This document shows, one piece after another, positions 56,450 through 64,000 of a DNA stretch of 64,000 nt (the first letter of the stretch is position 1; the number at the start of each line of letters is the position of its first letter). The DNA is from Oleiagrimonas citrea. Its GTDB lineage: Bacteria > Pseudomonadota > Gammaproteobacteria > Xanthomonadales > Rhodanobacteraceae. Position numbers and translations under genes: made by a program. Under the pieces are notes generated by a model that was given only the letters and a program-made list of their open reading frames with translations, was not told where the DNA came from and did no database searches. The stretch lies in the NCBI RefSeq assembly GCF_012395255.1, contig NZ_JAAZQD010000004.1, positions 62,001-126,000 on the forward strand, written 5' to 3'.

Positions 56450-56490
56450 TGACCAGGATCAAGACGACCGCATCGAGTCCGCCGGACAAT
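56450..56490 (+). promoter_or_regulatory. FNR/ANR-type box and -10 element before the diiron protein gene
   Basis: TTGACCAGGATCAA (56450-56463) differs from the FNR/ANR consensus TTGAT-N4-ATCAA at one base. GACAAT at 56485-56490 is a -10-like element at the spacing expected for an activator centred near -41. Transcription would begin about 56497, 23 bases before ATG 56520, and would exclude the upstream in-frame ATG at 56439. Confidence 0.65.
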
Positions 56491-56519
56491 GGCGCGGTTA
56501 CTTCTGCTGGACGCAATTC

Positions 56520-57287
56520 ATGGCAATCGAACTCTATGCAAAGGACGGTCATACCGTTGTCGTCTTCCCCGACCTGGTGCGGGGCGATGACGGCGTGCAG
56601 GCCAACCAGTTTCTGGTTCGGCACGGTGATCGGACCGCGCTGATCGATCCGGGCGGCGCCTTGCTGTACACGCCGCTCTCGATGGCGATCTCGCCGTATG
56701 TGAAGCTGAGGGACCTGACCTACATCCTGGCGTCGCACCAGGACCCGGACATCATCGGCGCGGTCGACCGCTGGCTGATGTACACGCCGGCCACGGTGTG
56801 CTGCTCGCGGCTGTGGGGACGGTTCGTGCCGCACAGCGTGCCGCACTACCAGAAGAACACGGGGGCGGACCGTTTCATGCTGATTCCCGATCGTGGCGCG
56901 GAAATACCGATGGGCGACACGGTGATCCAGGCGGTACCGGCGCACTTCCTGCACAGCGTGGGCAACTTCCAGTTCTACGATCCGGTGTCGAAGATCCTTT
57001 TCAGCGGCGATCTGGGGGCGTCGATGGGCGACGGTCCGTTCGCGCCGGTCGAGGACTTCGATGCGCACATTCCCTCCATGCTCGGTTTCCATCAGCGCTA
57101 CATGGTGTCCAACCGGGTCTGCCGCCTGTGGGCGCGCATGGCGCGCAACATGGATATCGACATGATCGTGCCGCAGCATGGCCGTCCGTTCGCGGGTGCG
57201 GCCATGGTCAAGCGGTTCATCGACTGGGTCGAACAGCTCGAGTGCGGGGTGGATCGTCTGACGCAGGAGGACTACATCGCCGCCTGA
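56520..57287 (+). CDS. Oxygen-binding diiron protein (ODP family, metallo-beta-lactamase fold)
   Basis: 255 residues from ATG 56520. The lactamase-fold diiron centre shows as [15 protein letters not shown] (His-x-x-Asp variant), [13 protein letters not shown] (His), [12 protein letters not shown] (Asp) and VPQHGRPF (His). It resembles the diiron half of flavodiiron proteins without the flavodoxin domain; known relatives reversibly bind oxygen, some joined to signalling domains. An FNR/ANR-like promoter suggests expression when oxygen is low. Convergent with rdgB (16-base overlap at the 3' ends), divergent from hemW. Confidence 0.82.
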   Translation: MAIELYAKDGHTVVVFPDLVRGDDGVQANQFLVRHGDRTALIDPGGALLYTPLSMAISPYVKLRDLTYILASHQDPDIIGAVDRWLMYTPATVCCSRLWGRFVPHSVPHYQKNTGADRFMLIPDRGAEIPMGDTVIQAVPAHFLHSVGNFQFYDPVSKILFSGDLGASMGDGPFAPVEDFDAHIPSMLGFHQRYMVSNRVCRLWARMARNMDIDMIVPQHGRPFAGAAMVKRFIDWVEQLECGVDRLTQEDYIAA

Positions 57288-57880
57288 AATGTTCCCAGCG
57301 CATCGCGCAGGTGCGTCAGCGCCTGGCCACGATGACTGAGGCGGTTCTTCAGGGCGTTGTCCAGTTCGGCAGCGCTCTGCGTCTGGCCGTCTGGCTGGAA
57401 CAACGGGTCGTAGCCGAAGCCGTGTTCGCCGCGTGGCGCATCCAGGATACGGCCACGCCAGCGGCCCTCGGCGATCAGCGGTGCCGGGTCGTCGGCGTGG
57501 CGCAGCAGCGCCAGCACGCAGATGAAGAAGGCGCCGCGCGCACTCTCGGGCGTGCCGTCGAGCATGCGTAGCAGTTTCGCGTTGTTGGCGGCATGGTCGC
57601 CGTGCACGCCCGCGAAGCGTGCCGAGTACAGACCCGGCGCGCCTTCCAGGGCGTCCACGCACAGACCGGAATCGTCGGCCAGCGCCGGCAGACCGGTGAT
57701 GCGCGCCGCGTGCCGGGCCTTGAGCAAGGCGTTCTCGACGAACGTGGTCCCGGTTTCCTCGGCGTCGTCGACGCCGAGCTCGCCCTGGGCGACCAGTTCG
57801 ATGTCCAGCCCTGCCAGCAAATGGCGCAGTTCGCGCAACTTGCCGGCGTTGCCGCTGGCCAGGACCATGCGTTGCGTCAT
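57272..57880 (-). CDS. rdgB: RdgB/HAM1 non-canonical purine NTP pyrophosphatase
   Basis: 202 residues. N-terminal [18 protein letters not shown], then [50 protein letters not shown] and LSHRGQAL: the complete HAM1 motif set with the metal- and base-binding residues. It hydrolyses dITP, XTP and similar to monophosphates, keeping them out of DNA and RNA. It starts 12 bases after rph on the same strand. Confidence 0.96.
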   Translation of the reverse strand: MTQRMVLASGNAGKLRELRHLLAGLDIELVAQGELGVDDAEETGTTFVENALLKARHAARITGLPALADDSGLCVDALEGAPGLYSARFAGVHGDHAANNAKLLRMLDGTPESARGAFFICVLALLRHADDPAPLIAEGRWRGRILDAPRGEHGFGYDPLFQPDGQTQSAAELDNALKNRLSHRGQALTHLRDALGTFQAAM

Positions 57881-57892
57881 CGTCGGGCTTCC

Positions 57893-58621
57893 TTATCCGG
57901 CCAGGGCCGCGCGCTGCGCGGCGACCAGTTCGCCGACGCCCTTCTCGGCCAGACCCAGCAGGGCGTCCATCTCGTCGCGGCGGAAAGCGTGACCCTCAGC
58001 GGTGCCCTGTACTTCGATGAAACCGCCGCCGTCGTTCATCACGACATTCATGTCAGTGTCGCAGCTGGAGTCCTCGGCGTAGTCCAGGTCCAGCACCGGC
58101 GAGCCCTGGTAGATGCCGACGGAGACCGCGGCGACCGCGCCGACGATCGGGTTGCGTTTGAGCTTCTCGCGCTTCATCAGCACGTTGACCGCGTCGACCA
58201 GCGCCACGTAGGCGCCGGTGATGGCCGCCGTGCGGGTGCCGCCGTCGGCCTGTAGCACGTCGCAGTCCAGGGTGACGACGCGTTCGCCCAATGCCTGACG
58301 ATTGACGCAGGCACGCAGACTGCGGCCGATCAGCCGCTGGATCTCCTGCGTGCGGCCGCTCTGCTTGCCGCGTGCGGCCTCGCGCGCCATGCGACTGCCG
58401 GTCGAACGCGGCAGCATGCCGTATTCGGCGGTGATCCAGCCCTCGCCCTTGCCGCGCAGCCACGCCGGCACGCGCTCCTCAATGCTGGCGGTGCACAGCA
58501 CGCGGGTGTCGCCGAATGCGACCAGCACGGAACCTTCGGCGTGCTTGGTGTAGTGGCGCTGGATCTCGACCTGGCGCAGCTGATCGGGCTGGCGGCCGCT
58601 GGGGCGATGGGTTTCGCTCAT
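57893..58621 (-). CDS. rph: Ribonuclease PH
   Basis: 242 residues from ATG 58621. Phosphate-binding and active-site motifs [49 protein letters not shown] and the C-terminal [20 protein letters not shown] phosphorolytic 3'-exonuclease that trims tRNA 3' ends and helps degrade structured RNA. Operon with rdgB; divergent from yicC, the normal xanthomonad arrangement. Confidence 0.97.
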   Translation of the reverse strand: MSETHRPSGRQPDQLRQVEIQRHYTKHAEGSVLVAFGDTRVLCTASIEERVPAWLRGKGEGWITAEYGMLPRSTGSRMAREAARGKQSGRTQEIQRLIGRSLRACVNRQALGERVVTLDCDVLQADGGTRTAAITGAYVALVDAVNVLMKREKLKRNPIVGAVAAVSVGIYQGSPVLDLDYAEDSSCDTDMNVVMNDGGGFIEVQGTAEGHAFRRDEMDALLGLAEKGVGELVAAQRAALAG

Positions 58622-58755
58622 GGCTTGGGGTGTTTCCGTTGGGTACGACAAAGGCGGAATGATACCCGCATGATCCGTGTCTCGCCGGGCGCGGATTGGG
58701 CAAGCCTCGTCGCGAGCGTTTACCATGGCGCCCTTCGACTTCCGGAAATCGCCGA

Positions 58756-59616
58756 ATGATCCGCAGCATGACCGCGTACGCATCCGCCGAGTCCAGCGGC
58801 CCGCTGGGCACGCTGGCCTGCGAGGTGCGCACGGTGAACCATCGCTATCTCGAACAGAGTCCGCGTCTGCCCGACGAGCTGCGCGCGTTCGAGCCGCTGC
58901 TGCGCGAGATCGTGTCCCGGCGCCTGTCGCGCGGCAAGGTCGACGTGACCGTGCGCCTGCGCGGCGAAGATCGCAGCGATGCGCTGGAGGTCAATCACAC
59001 CTTGCTCGCACGTCTGGCCGAATTGCATCTGGACATGGCAGCGCGGTTCCCGGGTCTGCAGGCACAGAGCACCGAACTGCTGCGTTTTCCCGGCGTGCTG
59101 AAACAGCCCGAGGTGGATCGCGATGCGCTGCAGAAGGCGTTCTCCGACGCGCTGGAAGAGGCGCTGGACGCACTGACCGCGACCCGCGAGCGCGAGGGCG
59201 CCAAGCTGGCCGCGCTGATCGCCGAGCGTCTGGACGGTATCGAGAAGATCGTCGCCGAGGTGCGCACGATGATGCCCGACATCCGTACCGGTCTGCGCAC
59301 GCGTCTGGAAACGCGCCTGGCCGACATCAAGCAGCCGGCCGATCCGGGGCGTCTGGAGCAGGAGCTGGTGCTGCAGATCACCCGTGCCGATGTCGACGAG
59401 GAGCTTGATCGTCTGGACGCGCACATCGCCGAGGCGCGCCGCGTGCTCGGTCTGGACGAGCCGGTCGGTCGCCGCCTCGACTTCCTGATGCAGGAGTTCA
59501 ACCGCGAGGCCAACACGCTCGGCTCCAAGGCGGTGGATACGCGCAGCACCAATGCCGCGGTCGAACTGAAGGTGCTGATCGAGCAGATGCGCGAACAAGT
59601 GCAGAACATCGAATGA
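58756..59616 (+). CDS. YicC-family endoribonuclease
   Basis: 286 residues from ATG 58756. The N-terminus [13 protein letters not shown] and [20 protein letters not shown], and the C-terminal [18 protein letters not shown] are the YicC signatures. E. coli YicC is an RNase linked to small-RNA turnover; direct evidence for this homologue is lacking. Overlaps the gmk start by four bases, so the two are translationally coupled. Confidence 0.93.
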   Translation: MIRSMTAYASAESSGPLGTLACEVRTVNHRYLEQSPRLPDELRAFEPLLREIVSRRLSRGKVDVTVRLRGEDRSDALEVNHTLLARLAELHLDMAARFPGLQAQSTELLRFPGVLKQPEVDRDALQKAFSDALEEALDALTATREREGAKLAALIAERLDGIEKIVAEVRTMMPDIRTGLRTRLETRLADIKQPADPGRLEQELVLQITRADVDEELDRLDAHIAEARRVLGLDEPVGRRLDFLMQEFNREANTLGSKAVDTRSTNAAVELKVLIEQMREQVQNIE

Positions 59617-60254
59617 ACGCGTCGCATCCGAACCCGCAAGGCACGCTGTTCGTGGTCGCCGCGCCGTCCGGCGCGGGCAAGTCGACGCTGGTCAACGCGC
59701 TGCTCGAGCACGAGCCGGCGATCTCGCTGTCGATCTCGCACACCACGCGTCCGCCGCGGCCGGGCGAGGCTTACGGCGAACACTACTATTTCGTCGATCG
59801 CGAGGCATTCGAGCAGGAGGTCGCCGACGGCATCTTTCTCGAGCATGCCGAAGTGCACGGCAATCTGTACGGCACTTCGCGCAAGACCGTGCAGGATCTG
59901 ATGGAGCAGGGGCGCGACGTGCTGCTGGAGATCGACTGGCAGGGCGCGCAGCAGATTCGCGCGGCGATGCCCGATTGCGTCGGCGTGTTCATTCTGCCGC
60001 CTTCGCGCGTCGAACTGGAACGTCGTCTGCGCGGACGTGCTTCGGACAGCGCGGAGGTCATCGAGCGCCGCCTGCGCAATTCGCGTGAGGAGATCGCGCA
60101 TGCGCACGAATTCGACTACATCATCGTCAACGACCGTTTCGAGGATGCCCTGGACGACTTGCAGGCCATCGTGCGTGCCGTGCGACTGCGTGCGCCGCTG
60201 CAACGCGGACGGCATGAGGCGCTGATCGAGGAATTGCTCGCGCCCGGTGTGTGA
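59613..60254 (+). CDS. gmk: Guanylate kinase
   Basis: 213 residues. P-loop VAAPSGAGKSTLVNALL, then SISHTTRPPRPGEAYGEHYY (GMP binding), VLLEIDWQGAQQI and NSREEIAHAHEFDY in the lid and core. It phosphorylates GMP and dGMP to the diphosphates. The usual next genes rpoZ and spoT are absent; mla genes follow instead. Confidence 0.97.
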   Translation: MNASHPNPQGTLFVVAAPSGAGKSTLVNALLEHEPAISLSISHTTRPPRPGEAYGEHYYFVDREAFEQEVADGIFLEHAEVHGNLYGTSRKTVQDLMEQGRDVLLEIDWQGAQQIRAAMPDCVGVFILPPSRVELERRLRGRASDSAEVIERRLRNSREEIAHAHEFDYIIVNDRFEDALDDLQAIVRAVRLRAPLQRGRHEALIEELLAPGV

Positions 60255-60260
60255 AAGGCT

Positions 60261-60288
60261 CCACGTTCGTTACGTGGTGCGCAGTTTT
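60261..60288 (+). terminator. Possible terminator after gmk
   Basis: CCACGT / ACGTGG (60261-60266, 60272-60277), loop TTCGTT-like of five bases, with TTTT seven bases further. Imperfect. Confidence 0.4.
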
Positions 60289-60388
60289 CGTATCCGTGGA
60301 TCCGTTGCGCTTGGGTTCAGCGGATGTGCCCCCATAGTTGCGCCGGTATCTAGCCGCTGCGCCCGTGCTCGGCTATCTTGGAAGACCT

Positions 60389-61231
60389 ATGACTGACGCC
60401 ATCGCTTCCCCCGATTCCGCGCCGACCGGCGACGCGCTGGTGCGCGTGCGCGGTCTGACCACGCGTTTCAGCGGCCGAACCGTCTTCGACGGACTGGATC
60501 TGGATATCCCGCGCGGCAAGATCACCGCCATCATGGGGCCCAGCGGTACCGGCAAGACCACGCTGCTCAAGCACATCACCGGACAGACGCCGGCCGATGC
60601 CGGCGAATTGCTGGTCGACGGCGAGGATGTGGCGAAGCTGTCTCGCGAGGGCTTGTTCAAGCTGCGCGAGCGTGTCGGCTACCTGTTCCAGAATTCCGCA
60701 TTGCTGACCGATTTCGACGTGTTCGAGAACGTCGCCTTTCCACTGCGCCAGCACACCCGGCTGCCGGAAGAGCTGATTCGCGACATCGTGCTGAACAAGC
60801 TGCAGGCCGTCGGTCTGCGTGGCGCGTCGCGGCTGATGCCGAGCGAACTGTCAGGCGGCATGGCGCGGCGCGTGGCGTTGGCGCGCGCCATCGTGTTCGA
60901 TCCGATGCTGATTCTGTACGACGAACCATTCGTGGGGCTGGACCCGATCGCGCTGAATCAGGTCCTGAAGCTGATCCGCACGCTCAACGAGACGCTCGGC
61001 ATCACCAGTGTGCTGGTGGCGCACGAACTGGCCGCGATCCAGCAGATCGCCGATCGGGTAGTGCTGATCGCCAACGGCAAGGTGGTCGCGTCGGGCGATC
61101 CCAAGGAGATCGCCAACGACGGTTCGCCCTGGACGCGACAGTTCTTTGGCGGCGAACCCGACGGGCCGGTGCCGTTCCATTATCCGGCTGGCGACTACGC
61201 CGCCGAACTGGGCCTGGGAGAGACCGCATGA
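60389..61231 (+). CDS. mlaF: Phospholipid transport ATP-binding protein MlaF
   Basis: 280 residues from ATG 60389 (GGAAG upstream). ABC ATPase: Walker A IMGPSGTGKTTLL, Q-loop YLFQNSALLTDFDVFENVAF, signature SELSGGMARRVALARAIV, Walker B LILYDEPFVGLDPI, switch His in VLVAHEL. Powers the MlaFEDB inner-membrane complex that moves phospholipids between inner and outer membranes. First of five mla genes; its stop overlaps mlaE by four bases. Confidence 0.95.
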   Translation: MTDAIASPDSAPTGDALVRVRGLTTRFSGRTVFDGLDLDIPRGKITAIMGPSGTGKTTLLKHITGQTPADAGELLVDGEDVAKLSREGLFKLRERVGYLFQNSALLTDFDVFENVAFPLRQHTRLPEELIRDIVLNKLQAVGLRGASRLMPSELSGGMARRVALARAIVFDPMLILYDEPFVGLDPIALNQVLKLIRTLNETLGITSVLVAHELAAIQQIADRVVLIANGKVVASGDPKEIANDGSPWTRQFFGGEPDGPVPFHYPAGDYAAELGLGETA

Positions 61232-62001
61232 ATGCGCGGGTGAAACGTCGCAACCTCGTCGTCGAAGGTCTGGCGCAGATCGGCGATGCCGGCCTGTTCC
61301 TGCCCACGCTGCTGGCCGCTATGCCACGCAGCCTGCGCTATTTCCGCGAAATCGTGCGCCAGATCTGGTTCACCGGCGCGATGAGCCTGATCATCATCAT
61401 GACCTGCGGCCTGTTCGTGGGCATGGTGCTGGCGCTGCAGCTCTATCACGTGCTGGAGATTTTCGGTGGCACGGCTTCCACCGGCACGGTGGTGGCGCTG
61501 TCGGTCTATCGCGAACTCGGCCCGGTGGTGACCGCGCTGCTGTTCGCAGGTCGCGCGGGCACCTCGATCACCGCCGAGATCGGCCTGATGCGCGCCACCG
61601 ATCAGCTTTCGGCGATGGAGATGATGGCGGTCGATCCGGTCGCCTACGTGGTCACGCCGCGATTCATTGCCGGGATCATCGCCATGCCGCTGCTGTGCTG
61701 CGTGTTCTCGGCGATGGCGATCTTCGGCGGCCATCTGGTCGGGGTGACCTGGCTGGGCATCGACAACGGCACCTTCTGGTCGAACATGACCTCGAATGTC
61801 GAGGTCTGGAAAGACGTCATCGACGGCGTGATCTGGAAGGGGCTGGCCTTCGGCACCGTGGTCACGCTGATCTCGGTGCACCAGGGCTACACGACGCCGC
61901 CCACCAGCGAGGGCGTGGCCTACGCCACCACCCGTACCGTGGTCGCCTCGTCCATTGCCATTCTGGCGCTCGACTTCGTGCTCACCGCATTCATGATGTG
62001 A
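61228..62001 (+). CDS. mlaE: Phospholipid transport permease MlaE
   Basis: 257 residues with about five to six membrane segments. Family motifs: FTGAMSLIIIMTCGLFVGMV, SVYRELGPVVTALLFAGRAG (the conserved E-L-G-P-V coupling region), TAEIGLMRATDQLSAMEMM. Inner-membrane permease dimer of the Mla transporter. Confidence 0.96.
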   Translation: MNARVKRRNLVVEGLAQIGDAGLFLPTLLAAMPRSLRYFREIVRQIWFTGAMSLIIIMTCGLFVGMVLALQLYHVLEIFGGTASTGTVVALSVYRELGPVVTALLFAGRAGTSITAEIGLMRATDQLSAMEMMAVDPVAYVVTPRFIAGIIAMPLLCCVFSAMAIFGGHLVGVTWLGIDNGTFWSNMTSNVEVWKDVIDGVIWKGLAFGTVVTLISVHQGYTTPPTSEGVAYATTRTVVASSIAILALDFVLTAFMM

Positions 62002-62071
62002 GGAACGCGAACATGCGCCCGCACTACTTTTTCATCGATTCGAATCTACAGAGTTCATTGAGGATGTTGCC

Positions 62072-62554
62072 GTGACCCAGAGACGTTCCTATGCCGTCGG
62101 CACTGGCCTGTTCATCGTGCTGGGGTTCGCCGCGCTGGCTTACCTGGCGACCCAGACCACGTCGCTGGTCAACGTGCGCCATGGCGATTCGTACACGCTT
62201 AAGGCGCGCTTCACCAACATCGGTCAGCTCAAGGACCGCGCGCCGGTGAAGCTGGCGGGCGTGCGCATCGGCTCGGTGCAGTCGATCCAGCTCGAGCCGC
62301 AGAAGCTCGACGCGCTGGTGACGCTGTCCATCGACAAGCGCTTCAACCAGATTCCCGAGGATTCCTCCGCGTCGGTGTTAACCAGCGGTTTATTGGGCGA
62401 TCAATACATTGGCATCCAGCCGGGTGGATCGCCGGACTCGTTCAAGAACGGCGACGAAGTGATCCTGACCCAGTCGGCGGTGCAGCTGGAAGATCTGATC
62501 GGCAAGTTCCTGGTCAACGGCTCGCCGGGCGACAAGGACAAGAAAAAGCCATAA
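62072..62554 (+). CDS. mlaD: Phospholipid-binding MCE protein MlaD
   Basis: 160 residues from GTG 62072 (GAGG upstream). One N-terminal membrane anchor (GTGLFIVLGFAALAYLA) followed by a single MCE domain: YTLKARFTNIGQLKDRAPVK, LAGVRIGSVQSI, SGLLGDQYIGIQPGG. Forms the hexameric periplasmic ring of the MlaFEDB complex. 70 bp after mlaE. Confidence 0.95.
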   Translation: MTQRRSYAVGTGLFIVLGFAALAYLATQTTSLVNVRHGDSYTLKARFTNIGQLKDRAPVKLAGVRIGSVQSIQLEPQKLDALVTLSIDKRFNQIPEDSSASVLTSGLLGDQYIGIQPGGSPDSFKNGDEVILTQSAVQLEDLIGKFLVNGSPGDKDKKKP

Positions 62555-62602
62555 CCACCGGGCGCTGCGCGACCCGCTGTTCCCAAACGGAGACGATGTC
62601 CC

Positions 62603-63271
62603 ATGAAACTACGTAACCTGGTGTTCGCCTGCGCGATGCTCGTTCCGGGCGCGATGCTGGCGTTGCCCGCCTCGGCCCAGGCCGCCACGCGCGTGCCGGC
62701 CACGGCCTCGCCGCAGCAGGTGGTCAAGACCATTACCGCCGAATTGTCCAATGCCATCGACGGTCATCGTGCCGAGCTGAAGCAGGACAAGAACAAGCTG
62801 ATCGGCGTCATTGACGGTATCTTCCTGCCGCACTTCGACATCGACTATGCCTCGATTCTGGTGCTGGGCCGTCATGCACGTGAAGCTACGCCGGAGCAGC
62901 GCGAGCGCTTCGCCAAGGCGTTCTACGATTCGATCACGCACCGTTACGCCGAAGGGCTGCTGAACTACACCAAGGGCAGCGTGAAGGTGCTGCCGTACCG
63001 TGGCGAGCTGAATGACCGCCGCACCATGGTGCGCACCCAGGTGATGCTGGACGACGGCAAGACCATCTCGGTGGACTACGCGTTCCGCAAGACCTCCAGT
63101 GGTCAGTGGAAGGCCTACGATGTGGTGATCGAGGGCATTTCCTACATCACCAACTACCGCGCGCAGGTCGACGCGGAGATCCGCAAGATGGGCATCGAGG
63201 GTCTGATCGAGCGTCTGGAGAAGAACGGCGCCGAGACCCTGGACAAGATGCAGAAGGACACCGCGAGCTGA
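62603..63271 (+). CDS. mlaC: Periplasmic phospholipid shuttle MlaC
   Basis: 222 residues with a signal peptide (about 1-29, ending SAQAA). Tol-Tpal/MlaC fold motifs GVIDGIFLPHFDIDYAS, RERFAKAFYDSITHRYAEGL, VSVDYAF-like stretch ISVDYAFRKTSSGQWKAYDV, and EGISYITNYRAQ. Carries phospholipid across the periplasm between MlaA and MlaD. Confidence 0.95.
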   Translation: MKLRNLVFACAMLVPGAMLALPASAQAATRVPATASPQQVVKTITAELSNAIDGHRAELKQDKNKLIGVIDGIFLPHFDIDYASILVLGRHAREATPEQRERFAKAFYDSITHRYAEGLLNYTKGSVKVLPYRGELNDRRTMVRTQVMLDDGKTISVDYAFRKTSSGQWKAYDVVIEGISYITNYRAQVDAEIRKMGIEGLIERLEKNGAETLDKMQKDTAS

Positions 63272-63276
63272 GCGCG

Positions 63277-63582
63277 ATGAGCGACGCCAACGTGCATTTC
63301 GACCAGACGCAACCGGACACGCTCGCCGTGTCCGGTCCGTTGACCTTCGCGACGGCCGCACGTGCCTACGGGCAGGGCATCGAGCGCATGTCGCGCGGCG
63401 AGACCCGCGTGCTCGATCTTGCCGGCGTGCCCGCGGCCGACAGCGCCGGGCTGGCCTGCGTGCTGGCGTGGATGGCGCACGCGCGTCGACGCGGCGCGAC
63501 GTTGCAGGTCGAGAATCTGCCCAGGAGCATGTACCTGCTGGCCGAGATCAGCGACGCCGAACCGCTTCTCGGCATCGGCTGA
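63277..63582 (+). CDS. mlaB: STAS-domain protein MlaB
   Basis: 101 residues from ATG 63277, five bases after mlaC. STAS fold: VSGPLTFATAARAY, VLDLAGVPAADSAGLACVLA (with the conserved Asp-Ser-Ala-Gly), ARRRGATLQVENLP. Binds and stabilises MlaF. Last mla gene; mlaA is not in the window. Confidence 0.9.
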   Translation: MSDANVHFDQTQPDTLAVSGPLTFATAARAYGQGIERMSRGETRVLDLAGVPAADSAGLACVLAWMAHARRRGATLQVENLPRSMYLLAEISDAEPLLGIG

Positions 63583-63604
63583 GCCGGTCGTTCGAAGGGG
63601 CGGC

Positions 63605-64000
63605 ATGCAGGATTCGGTACGCCCTCTCCGCGAAGAAGACATCGGTGCGGTCTGCCGCATCTACAACCACTACGTCCTGAATAGCACGACCACCTTCGAG
63701 GAGGTGCCGGTCTCCGTGGTGGAGATGGCGCGCCGCGCCTGTGTGGATGATCCGGTGCACCCCTGGCGGGTGCTGGAAACACCGCGCGACGGTGTCTGCG
63801 GCTACGCCTGCGCAACGCCCTGGAAGGCGCGCGCCGCCTATCGTTTCAGCGTCGAATGTTCCGTGTATGTGGATCCTGCGCATCGGCGGATGGGGTACGC
63901 GCGGCGTCTCTACGAGCGATTGTTTTCCGATCTGCGTGCCGCCGGCATGCATACGGCGATCGCCGGGATTGCACAGCCCAATCCCGCCAGCGTTGCGTTG
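63605..64000 (+). CDS. GNAT N-acetyltransferase, phosphinothricin-acetyltransferase-like (3' end outside window)
   Basis: At least 132 residues in frame from ATG 63605 (AAGGGG upstream) to the window edge. VRPLREEDIGAVCRIYNHYV and STTTFEEVPVSV at the N-terminus, then the acetyl-CoA motif VYVDPAHRRMGYARRLYERL and IAQPNPASVAL. Resembles the PAT/MddA group that acetylates phosphinothricin, methionine analogues or other small amines; substrate unknown. Short gap from mlaB, same strand. Confidence 0.85.
   Translation, partial: MQDSVRPLREEDIGAVCRIYNHYVLNSTTTFEEVPVSVVEMARRACVDDPVHPWRVLETPRDGVCGYACATPWKARAAYRFSVECSVYVDPAHRRMGYARRLYERLFSDLRAAGMHTAIAGIAQPNPASVAL

Noticed and set aside
56439-56519. Upstream ATG for the diiron protein
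   Set aside because: The FNR/ANR-like box and -10 element lie downstream of it and the ODP family N-terminus starts at 56520.

Overview
The window is high-GC DNA from a gammaproteobacterium of the Xanthomonadales, most likely Rhodanobacteraceae or Xanthomonadaceae. The evidence is gene content and order: trpGDC followed by clp (the CRP-like regulator of xanthomonads), speD, coq7 and rplM-rpsI; zapB/zapA, 6S RNA, fau, EVE and rpiA in one block; and rph-rdgB-hemW close to yicC-gmk. This placement comes from family and synteny knowledge, not from a database search.

Layout. 0-4.5 kb: two ketopantoate reductase genes (the first cut by the window edge), then a DUF2946 protein and a copper-type TonB receptor. 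4.6-7.8 kb: trpG-trpD-trpC and a HAD phosphatase. 7.9-10.4 kb: clp, divergent speD and a second HAD phosphatase. 10.4-13.7 kb: REP-like sequence, coq7-glcF, divergent rplM-rpsI and tRNA-Gln(CTG). 13.7-19.5 kb: accessory stretch. The tRNA 3' end plus terminator is tandemly duplicated, followed by a VIT-family transporter, two small proteins, and an AT-richer restriction-modification island (XRE regulator, C5 methyltransferase, SacI-like endonuclease, a TcmP-like remnant and an unknown small gene).

19.5-41.7 kb is a maltodextrin utilisation region: a LacI-type regulator, three GH13 enzymes, one GH31, a six-hairpin glycosidase-like enzyme, an MFS transporter, a large TonB receptor and a tryptophan-halogenase-like flavoprotein. 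Four copies of one 14-bp palindrome, GCATACGTATTCAT, lie upstream of these units (one in reverse orientation) and are the probable operator. Long starch or dextrin fragments would enter through the receptor, be cut in the periplasm by GH13/GH31 enzymes, cross the inner membrane by the MFS carrier and be finished by the cytoplasmic GH13 enzyme. Between 26.5 and 30.2 kb this region is interrupted by five small genes of no obvious relation.

41.7-64 kb is mostly core chromosome: rpiA, EVE, fau, 6S RNA, zapA, zapB; a 1555-residue propeller-PAS-GGDEF-EAL sensor; UPF0149-pepP and pepQ; PilZ-DUF1631; hemW; an oxygen-binding diiron protein gene behind an FNR/ANR-type box; rdgB-rph; yicC-gmk; mlaFEDCB; and the start of a GNAT acetyltransferase. 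Several genes point to cyclic-di-GMP signalling (Clp, the GGDEF-EAL protein, PilZ). No CRISPR array, complete insertion sequence or prophage was seen.
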